From assembly GCA_013812005.1 (NCBI GenBank), contig JACCUE010000108.1:1-5510 (forward strand): DNA of 5,510 nt, read 5' to 3'. The notes under the pieces were generated by a model. The model was given only the letters and a program-made list of their open reading frames with translations, had not been told where the DNA came from and made no database searches. The stretch's first letter is position 1. Each line of letters starts with the position of its first letter. Below are positions 1 to 5,510 of the stretch, in pieces. Both the position numbers and the translations under genes were made by a program. The DNA is from Thermoleophilaceae bacterium. Its GTDB lineage: Bacteria > Actinomycetota > Thermoleophilia > Solirubrobacterales > Thermoleophilaceae.

Positions 1-531
1 CGCCAAGGCGTGCAGGGCATCACCGATCTGATCACGATCCCCGGCCTGATCAACCTCGACTTCGCCGACGTGCGCACGATCATGCACGACGCGGGATCCG
101 CGCTGATGGGCATCGGCGAAGCCAACGGAGAGCAACGTGCGGCGGAAGCGGCCAAGGCGGCGATCTCCAGTCCGCTGCTCGAGCAGTCCGTGGAGGGCGC
201 CACCGGCATCCTGCTCAACATCACCGGCGGCAACGATCTCGGCCTGTTCGAGGTCAACGACGCGGCAGAGATCATCCAGAGCGCCGCCGACCAGAACTCC
301 AACATCATCTTCGGAGCTGTTGTCGATGACGGCATGGGGGACCAGGTGCGCGTGACCGTTATCGCCACGGGCTTCGACGGCCGCGCGCAGAGCGGCCCCC
401 TGTTCACGGAGGACTCGACCGGCCGGCGGCGCGAGCCGCGCCGCCGCGACGTCGCGATGGACGACCGTCAGCGCTCGTCGCTCGAGATCTCCGACGACGA
501 CATCGACATTCCCTCGTTCCTCAAGGACTGA
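1..531 (+). CDS. ftsZ: Cell division protein FtsZ, C-terminal part (5' end outside window)
   Basis: FtsZ is the tubulin-like GTPase that polymerises into the cytoplasmic Z-ring and recruits the division machinery. The frame is open from base 1, so the gene enters from the left; 176 residues are visible and the N-terminal GTP-binding half, including the tubulin signature, is missing. Visible residues 11-28 carry the T7 synergy loop (GLINLDFADVRTIM); its two aspartates (visible residues 20 and 23) match the pair that completes the GTPase site of the neighbouring subunit. The C-terminal subdomain follows to about residue 126 (GGNDLGLFEVNDAAE, then VRVTVIATGFD). A short, charged, Arg-rich linker of about 40 residues leads to the conserved C-terminal peptide DIDIPSFLKD, the usual docking site for FtsZ partners such as SepF. 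Nothing in the visible part looks broken. Identification is secure; only the start is unknown. Confidence 0.98.
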   Translation, partial: RQGVQGITDLITIPGLINLDFADVRTIMHDAGSALMGIGEANGEQRAAEAAKAAISSPLLEQSVEGATGILLNITGGNDLGLFEVNDAAEIIQSAADQNSNIIFGAVVDDGMGDQVRVTVIATGFDGRAQSGPLFTEDSTGRRREPRRRDVAMDDRQRSSLEISDDDIDIPSFLKD

Positions 532-626
532 GCGCACCGACCTCGCCTGGGGCGCAACGGGGGCGGTGCCCCCCTGATCGAGTTCCCCCTTCCGTTCTCG
601 GCGGGCATCGTGGATCCTCGTCCCAA
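532..626. other. ftsZ to sugar-dehydrogenase spacer
   Basis: This 95-nt gap holds the 559-573 hairpin and otherwise no recognised element. It contains no TA dinucleotide, so no TAnnnT-type -10 box can be proposed, and there is no Shine-Dalgarno-like purine run just ahead of the GTG at 627. The downstream gene therefore either relies on read-through from ftsZ or uses a promoter that I cannot recognise. Confidence 0.5.
559..573 (+). terminator. Short GC hairpin after ftsZ, possible weak terminator
   Basis: GGGGGC (559-564), loop GGT (565-567) and GCCCCC (568-573) form a perfect 6-bp all-GC stem 28 nt after the ftsZ stop. No T-tract follows; the next bases are C, T, G, A, T. It is therefore not a classical intrinsic terminator. 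It could be a pause or RNA 3'-end stabilising structure, or chance in very GC-rich DNA. Confidence 0.3.
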
Positions 627-2309
627 GTGAGCCTGCTCCGTCGTCTCGTCCTGCCCGCAGCGCTGGCTGTGGGATGCGTCTTGGCGCCGTCGCCCGCCGC
701 TGCCCAGACCGCGCAGCTCACGCCGGTCGGGAGCTTCGCGGCGCCCATCTTCGTTGCGGCCCCACCGGGCGATGGCCGTCGCCTGCACGTGGTGGAGCGT
801 GGCGGCACGATCCGGGTCGTCCGCGACGGGGTCAGGCTGGCGACGCCTTTCCTCGATCTGAGCACCCAGGTCGACACGGCCGGGGAGGGCGGCCTGCTCT
901 CCATGGCCTTCCCGCCCGAGTACCTGCGGTCGGGGTACTTCTACGTCTTCCTCACGCCCCGCGACGCCACTCCTGGTGCGGCTCCGCACGCGCCGATCGA
1001 GGTGCGTGAGTACCGGCGTTCGGCCGCCGATCCCGACGTGGCCGACCCCGCGAGCGGCCGGATCGTGCTCACCGTGGCTCACTCCGCGAACTCGAACCAC
1101 TACGGCGGGCAGCTCCAGTTCGGCCCCGAGGGCCTGCTCTACGTGTCGACCGGTGACGGCGGCGGCGGCGGAGATCCCGCCGGAAACGCGCAGAGCATCT
1201 CTTCGCGCCTGGGCAAGCTGCTGAGGATCTCGCCCCGCCCCTCGGGGGGACAGGGCTTCGGCGTACCGCCGGACAACCCCTTCGCGAACACCGAGGGCGA
1301 CGACCTCGTGTGGTCCTATGGGCTGCGCAACCCCTTCCGCTTCTCCTTCGACCGTGCGACGGGGGACCTCACGATCGGCGACGTCGGGCAGAACCGGGCC
1401 GAGGAGGTCGACTTCGCCCCGGCGCCGGCCGGCGGCGGAGGCGGGGCCAACTTCGGCTGGCGGGCATGTGAGGGGCCCTTCGCCTACCCGATCGTGGGCG
1501 ACGAGCAGCCCTGCACGCTCGCGGGCCGGACCGACCCCGTGCACCACTACCTCGCCGAAGGCGCCAGCTGCGGCGCCTCGATCACCGGAGGGGTGGTGGT
1601 GCGCGATCCCGATCTGGAGCACTTGGCCGGGCGCTACGTCTACGGCGACTTCTGCAAGGGATTCATGCGCTCGATCGCGCTCGCGGTCCCTGCCGCGTCC
1701 GATGACCGTGATCTCGGGGCGAGCGTGGCCCCCTTCACCCTCGCCGCTTTCGGAGAAGACGCCTGTGGCCGCGTGCACGTGGTGCAGTTGAGCGGTGCCG
1801 TGTCGCGGCTCGGGGACGGCACTCCGGGCGCCTGCACCGCCACCGTCGAGTACGGGCCGCCCGAGGACTCTTCGCCCGCGACCGTTGCACCCGGTGATCC
1901 GCCGCCCGCGAGCGTCCCGCCCCCTCCGCCCGGCGATGGCGCCGGCGCCATGCCCGCGTTCCCTCCCCGGGCGCCGCAGCTGCGCCTCCGTGCGAGCGGT
2001 GTCCAACGCGCCCTGCGCCGAAGGGCGGTCCTCGTCCGTGCCGGGTGCGACCGGCGCTGTTCGCTGCGCGCGTTCGGGCGCCTGTCGTTACCTCGCAACC
2101 GGGCGCGCAAGCTGCGAGAGGCGCGGCGTCGCTCTCTCCCTGCGGAGACGACGACGCGCCTGCGCCTTGTCCTCCCGAGGCCCGCGCGCACGGCCCTTCG
2201 CCGAGCGCTGCGCCGAGGGGCCGAGCCGCGGGTGCGTCTGACCGTGCAGGCCCGAGGGCAGGACGGACGGCTGGCGCTGCGCCGCCGCACGATCCGAATC
2301 GTGGGCTGA
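627..2309 (+). CDS. Secreted PQQ-dependent sugar dehydrogenase / HHIPL-like beta-propeller protein
   Basis: This is a 560-residue exported protein of the soluble glucose/sorbosone dehydrogenase family (GSDH, PF07995 type). Characterised members use PQQ to oxidise sugars outside the membrane. Residues 1-26 look like a signal peptide: RR at 5-6, a short hydrophobic core, then PAAA before Q27. The propeller spans about 30-397. NHYGGQLQFGPEGLLY (157-172) contains His158, matching the catalytic base of soluble glucose dehydrogenase. GDGGGGGDPAGNAQ (176-189) and GLRNPFRFSFD (232-242) follow, with Arg234-Asn235 matching the PQQ-contact pair. GDVGQNRAEEVDF (251-263), NFGWRACEG (275-283) and ITGGVVVRDPDLEHLAGRYVYGDF (319-342) are typical of the HHIP-like branch. 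A Pro-rich linker and an Arg-rich C-terminal domain are appended. GTG at 627 is the only plausible start; no in-frame start codon lies between it and about 573, and it gives the signal peptide. Substrate and true PQQ dependence are unproven; many HHIPL-like homologues have no known activity. Confidence 0.9.
   Translation: MSLLRRLVLPAALAVGCVLAPSPAAAQTAQLTPVGSFAAPIFVAAPPGDGRRLHVVERGGTIRVVRDGVRLATPFLDLSTQVDTAGEGGLLSMAFPPEYLRSGYFYVFLTPRDATPGAAPHAPIEVREYRRSAADPDVADPASGRIVLTVAHSANSNHYGGQLQFGPEGLLYVSTGDGGGGGDPAGNAQSISSRLGKLLRISPRPSGGQGFGVPPDNPFANTEGDDLVWSYGLRNPFRFSFDRATGDLTIGDVGQNRAEEVDFAPAPAGGGGGANFGWRACEGPFAYPIVGDEQPCTLAGRTDPVHHYLAEGASCGASITGGVVVRDPDLEHLAGRYVYGDFCKGFMRSIALAVPAASDDRDLGASVAPFTLAAFGEDACGRVHVVQLSGAVSRLGDGTPGACTATVEYGPPEDSSPATVAPGDPPPASVPPPPPGDGAGAMPAFPPRAPQLRLRASGVQRALRRRAVLVRAGCDRRCSLRAFGRLSLPRNRARKLREARRRSLPAETTTRLRLVLPRPARTALRRALRRGAEPRVRLTVQARGQDGRLALRRRTIRIVG
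1854..1973 (+). other. Proline-rich linker of the sugar-dehydrogenase-like protein
   Basis: Protein residues 410-449 are dominated by Pro, Ala, Gly, Ser and Asp, including PPPPPGDGAGAMPAFPPRAP. This is a low-complexity, probably disordered spacer joining the propeller, which closes with GRVHVVQLSGAVSRL (381-395), to the C-terminal domain. Such linkers are common in exported multidomain proteins of high-GC Gram-positives. Confidence 0.8.
1974..2306 (+). other. Arg-rich C-terminal module with CxxxC (Thermoleophilia-type)
   Basis: Protein residues 450-560 form a separate module. By my count it holds about 34 arginines and a single lysine, so it is strongly basic. It opens with alternating hydrophobic/Arg residues (LRLRASGVQRALRRRAVLV), then CDRRC (Cys474, Cys478), then SLRAFGRLSL. 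Next come TTTRLRLVLPRPARTALRRA and VRLTVQARGQDGRLALRRRT. The alternating pattern suggests beta strands of a small sandwich, and the two cysteines could form a disulfide outside the cell. I recall similar modules (CDxxCxxRAxG, LPxxxxxALRRALRRG) at the ends of secreted proteins from Solirubrobacterales. Its function is unknown; cell-surface retention or polyanion binding is a guess. Confidence 0.6.
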
Positions 2310-2313
2310 GCCC
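2288..2313 (+). terminator. Two abutting hairpins spanning the sugar-dehydrogenase stop codon
   Basis: CACGAT (2288-2293), loop CCGA and ATCGTG (2298-2303) form a perfect 6-bp stem. GGGC (2303-2306), with the TGA stop as its loop, and GCCC (2310-2313) form a second stem; the two share base G2303. No T-tract follows. This may be an RNA 3'-end or attenuating structure between the dehydrogenase and the gcv operon, but stems this short are frequent by chance at this GC content. Confidence 0.3.
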
Positions 2314-2373
2314 GACGCGACCGCCCCCATTCGAGAGGGTTCGCGCCCTGGGCCGCTAGCCTCTCCAGGCGCC
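2310..2373. other. Sugar-dehydrogenase to gcvT spacer
   Basis: This 64-nt gap is the only candidate leader of the gcv operon. It holds the right arm of the stop-codon hairpin, a weak AGGG/CCCT stem (2336-2349, 6-nt loop), the TAGCCT hexamer at 2357-2362 and an 8-bp palindrome AGGCGCCT (2367-2374) touching the start codon. I see no glycine riboswitch core and no T-rich terminator. Confidence 0.5.
2357..2362 (+). promoter_or_regulatory. Possible -10 element ahead of gcvT
   Basis: TAGCCT fits the actinobacterial TAnnnT -10 pattern and ends 11 nt before the TTG start of gcvT. If used, transcription would begin about 4-6 nt before the start codon, giving a nearly leaderless mRNA. No TTGnnn-like -35 hexamer lies at a 15-19 nt spacing. 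The call rests on one loose hexamer. Confidence 0.2.
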
Positions 2374-3453
2374 TTGCCGCCCGCCGTCGACACGCTGCGC
2401 CGCACCCCCCTCTTCGACCGCCACGTGGCCGCCGGCGCGCGCCTGGTGCCCTTCGCAGGATGGGAGATGCCGGTGTCCTACGAGGGGGTGCGCTCCGAGC
2501 ATCTGGCCGTGCGCACCGCGGCCGGGATGTTCGACGTCTCCCACATGGGACAGGTGATCACCTCCGGGGTCGACGCCGAGGCCTTCCTCCAGCACCAGCT
2601 CTCGAACGACGTGACGAAGATCGCGACAGGGGGCGCGCAGTACTCCGTGCTCTGCAACGAGGACGGCGGCGTGATCGACGATCTGTTCACCTACCGCCTG
2701 GGCGATCGCTTCCTCACGGTGACCAACGCGTCGAACCACGAGCGCGACCACGCCTGGCTGGCCGACCACGCAGAAGGCTTCGACGTGAGCGTCGAGGACG
2801 CGGCTGATCGCTACGCGATGCTGGCCGTCCAGGGTCCCGAGGCGCGTGCAGCGGTAGGGCGGATCGCGGCCGGCGAGCTGCCCGAGCGCATGCGCACCGC
2901 CACCCTGACCGTGGCCGGGGCCGACTGCCTGGTGTGCGGGACGGGCTACACCGGCGAGGACGGTGTCGAGATCCTGGCCCCGCCCGACCACGCCCCGGAG
3001 CTGTGGGACGCGCTGATGGCCGAGGGGGTGACCCCAGCGGGCCTCGCCGCCCGCGACACGCTGCGCACCGAGGCGTGCTTTCACCTCCACGGCAACGACC
3101 TGTCCCTCGACCGCACCCCGATCGAGGCCGGCCTGGGCTGGTGCTGCAAGCTCGACACCGGCTTCATCGGCTCAGAGGCGCTCCAAGGCGCCGAGCCCGC
3201 GCAGACGCTGGTGCCGTTCGCCTTCACCGGCCCCGGCATCCCTCGCCAGGGCAACTCGGTGCACACCGAAGCCGGTGAGGGCGTGGTGTCAAGCGGCACG
3301 ATGTCGCCGTGCCTGGGGCTCGGCATCGGCATGGCGTACGTGCCGGTGGACGCATCCGAGCCCGGCACCCCGATCGAGGTCGACGTGCGCGGCAAGCCCC
3401 GCGAGGCCGAGGTGCGCGCCAAGCCGCTGTATCCCCCGAAGAAGGAGAGCTGA
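2374..3453 (+). CDS. gcvT: Glycine cleavage system T-protein (aminomethyltransferase)
   Basis: GcvT acts in the cytoplasm on aminomethyl-lipoyl GcvH, transferring the one-carbon unit to tetrahydrofolate to give 5,10-methylene-THF, ammonia and dihydrolipoyl-GcvH. The 359-residue product has the normal family length. It shows RTPLFDRHVAAGARLVPFAGWEMPV (10-34), FDVSHMGQ (53-60), NEDGGVIDDLFTYRL (95-109, containing the catalytic Asp region at 102-103), NASN (118-121), GTGYTGEDGVEI (189-200) and ARDTLRTEA (226-234). The C-terminal barrel carries SSGTMSPCLGLGIGMAYVPV (306-325). The TTG at 2374 is the best start. The next in-frame candidate, GTG at 2425, would delete the conserved RTPLFDRH segment. 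Only a weak AGG (2367-2369) precedes it. It heads the gcvT-H-PA-PB operon, and its last codons contain the ribosome binding site for gcvH. The exact start is moderately sure and the function very sure. Confidence 0.96.
   Translation: MPPAVDTLRRTPLFDRHVAAGARLVPFAGWEMPVSYEGVRSEHLAVRTAAGMFDVSHMGQVITSGVDAEAFLQHQLSNDVTKIATGGAQYSVLCNEDGGVIDDLFTYRLGDRFLTVTNASNHERDHAWLADHAEGFDVSVEDAADRYAMLAVQGPEARAAVGRIAAGELPERMRTATLTVAGADCLVCGTGYTGEDGVEILAPPDHAPELWDALMAEGVTPAGLAARDTLRTEACFHLHGNDLSLDRTPIEAGLGWCCKLDTGFIGSEALQGAEPAQTLVPFAFTGPGIPRQGNSVHTEAGEGVVSSGTMSPCLGLGIGMAYVPVDASEPGTPIEVDVRGKPREAEVRAKPLYPPKKES
3441..3447 (+). promoter_or_regulatory. Ribosome binding site of gcvH inside the gcvT 3' end
   Basis: GAAGGAG, a strong match to the anti-Shine-Dalgarno sequence, lies in the last codons of gcvT, 11 nt before the ATG at 3459. 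It fixes that ATG as the gcvH start and implies coupled translation of gcvT and gcvH. Confidence 0.75.
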
Positions 3454-3458
3454 ACGCC

Positions 3459-3845
3459 ATGGCCGAGAGCTATCCCGAGGACCTGAAGTATCACGCCGAG
3501 CACGATTGGGCGAAGATCGAGGGCGAGGAGGCCACCTTCGGCGTCACCTGGTACGCCCAGGACGCCCTCGGCGAGGTGGTGTTCTACGACCCCCCCGAGG
3601 TGGGCGCCACGGTGTCCAAGGATCACGCCTACACCGAGGTCGAGTCCGTGAAGGCCGTCTCGGACGTGTTTGCACCGCTCTCCGGCGAGATCACGGCCGT
3701 GAACGACAAGCTCGGCGACAGCCCCGAGCTGATCAACAGCGACCCCTACGGAGACGGCTGGCTCGTGAAGGTCAAGCTGAGCGACACGGGCGAGCTTGAA
3801 TCCCTCATGGATGCGGACGCGTACCAGAAGCTGCTGTCCTCTTGA
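3459..3845 (+). CDS. gcvH: Glycine cleavage system H-protein (lipoyl carrier)
   Basis: GcvH is the small shuttle protein whose lipoyl-lysine arm carries the aminomethyl group between the P-, T- and L-proteins. The product is 128 residues, the usual size. It opens with YPEDLKYHAEHDWAKIEGEE (5-24), followed by the hybrid-fold core FGVTWYAQDALGEVVFYDPP (27-46). The lipoylation motif is EVESVKAVSDVFAPLSGEI (60-78), with Lys65 as the modified residue. NDKLGDSPELINSDPYGDGWLVKVK (82-106) is the classic H-protein C-terminal signature. The reading frame stays open upstream to about 3309 inside gcvT. The ATG at 3459 is chosen for its ribosome binding site and because it gives the family's standard N-terminus. 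It lies 5 nt after the gcvT stop and 19 nt before gcvPA. Lipoate attachment enzymes are not in the window. Confidence 0.98.
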   Translation: MAESYPEDLKYHAEHDWAKIEGEEATFGVTWYAQDALGEVVFYDPPEVGATVSKDHAYTEVESVKAVSDVFAPLSGEITAVNDKLGDSPELINSDPYGDGWLVKVKLSDTGELESLMDADAYQKLLSS

Positions 3846-3864
3846 GTACTCTCGACACAGACCG

Positions 3865-5207
<1,343 letters not shown>

Positions 5208-5211
<4 letters not shown>

Positions 5212-5510
5212 GCCCCGAGGCACGCGGAGGAGCGCAGGCCGGGCGTTGGCCGGCCGAGCACCGCACGCAGACAATCTACGAGCGCTCGGTGGAGGGCCGG
5301 CGGGCGTTCACTCCGCCTATCGAAGAGGTGCCCGAGGTGGCGATCGAGGACCTGCTGCCCGCCGGGGCGATCCGAAAGAGGCCCGCCGAGCTGCCGGAGG
5401 TCTCCGAGCCCGAGATCGTGCGCCACTTCAACGGCCTGTCGAAGAAGAACTTCGACCTCGACACCGGCTTCTACCCGCTCGGCTCGTGCACGATGAAGCA
5501 CAACCCCAAG
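5208..5510 (+). CDS. gcvPB: Glycine dehydrogenase (decarboxylating) subunit 2 (P-protein beta), 5' part
   Basis: This is the C-terminal-half subunit of the split P-protein, the partner of GcvPA; it carries the PLP-binding lysine, which lies beyond the window. The first 101 residues are visible, about a fifth of the usual 480-500, and the frame is open to the last base. Recognisable segments are TIYERSVEGRRAFTPP (22-37), VPEVAIEDLLP (41-51) and PAELPEVSEPEIVRHFNGLS (59-78). The strongly conserved FDLDTGFYPLGSCTMKHNPK (82-101) sits at the edge. The start ATG overlaps the gcvPA stop by 4 nt (ATGA) and is preceded by a good ribosome binding site. The first 17 or so residues, rich in Ala, Gly and Arg, look like a short, poorly conserved leader. 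The gene is truncated only by the window edge. Confidence 0.97.

Noticed and set aside
639..677. Lipobox or twin-arginine motif in the signal peptide (RRLVL at residues 5-9; AVGC ending at Cys17)
   Set aside because: AVGC is a poor lipobox with only a short hydrophobic stretch before it, and a better signal peptidase I site (AAA before Q27) follows. RRLVL fits the Tat pattern only loosely. Neither can be asserted.
468..2006. Long open frame of 512 codons on the minus strand opposite the sugar-dehydrogenase gene
   Set aside because: Its translation is low-complexity Arg/Gly/Ala/Val with no recognisable domain. It is the kind of shadow expected opposite a GC-rich gene, and the + strand frame has a signal peptide and clear family motifs.
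2367..2374. 8-bp palindrome AGGCGCCT touching the gcvT start codon, as a possible operator
   Set aside because: Palindromes of this length made mostly of G and C are common by chance here, and no second copy or known binding site is apparent.
3309..3458. Upstream extension of the gcvH frame into gcvT
   Set aside because: The extra residues are an out-of-frame reading of the conserved GcvT C-terminus. The ATG at 3459 has a ribosome binding site and gives the standard GcvH length.
3796..3864. Alternative TTG start for gcvPA inside the end of gcvH
   Set aside because: The added residues are unrelated to GcvPA, and the ATG at 3865 gives the normal family N-terminus.

Overview
The window is a very GC-rich stretch of bacterial chromosome with every gene on the + strand. 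It reads as ordinary housekeeping DNA plus one secreted enzyme. Three things suggest a deep-branching actinobacterium, most likely class Thermoleophilia (Solirubrobacterales-like). The FtsZ tail has an actinobacterial-type ending (DIDIPSFLKD). The glycine decarboxylase is split into two subunits, whereas Mycobacterium and Streptomyces carry a fused GcvP. The secreted enzyme ends in an arginine-rich beta-type module with a CxxxC pair that I associate with Thermoleophilia proteins. The taxonomic call is inference from memory of these families, not a search result.

Layout: 1-531 is the 3' part of ftsZ (T7 loop to C-terminal peptide). 532-626 is a 95-nt spacer with one short GC hairpin and no recognisable promoter. 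627-2309 encodes an exported PQQ-type sugar dehydrogenase/HHIPL-like beta-propeller with a proline-rich linker and an Arg-rich C-terminal domain. 2310-2373 is a 64-nt spacer, with two small abutting hairpins around the preceding stop codon and a weak -10-like hexamer. 2374-5510 is a tightly packed glycine cleavage operon in the order gcvT, gcvH, gcvPA, gcvPB (the last cut by the window edge). Its junctions are a 5-nt gap, a 19-nt gap and a 4-nt ATGA overlap.

The gcv genes encode three of the four activities of the glycine cleavage system. The split P-protein (GcvPA+GcvPB) decarboxylates glycine and passes the aminomethyl group to the lipoyl arm of GcvH. GcvT then moves the one-carbon unit to tetrahydrofolate and releases ammonia. 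The L-protein (lipoamide dehydrogenase) is not in the window. The propeller enzyme and ftsZ have no evident functional link to this operon.

I found no mobile element, CRISPR array, RNA gene, frameshift or pseudogene, and no convincing new system. The points most worth a second look are the Arg-rich C-terminal module, the gene order next to ftsZ, and the apparent lack of room for a glycine riboswitch ahead of gcvT.
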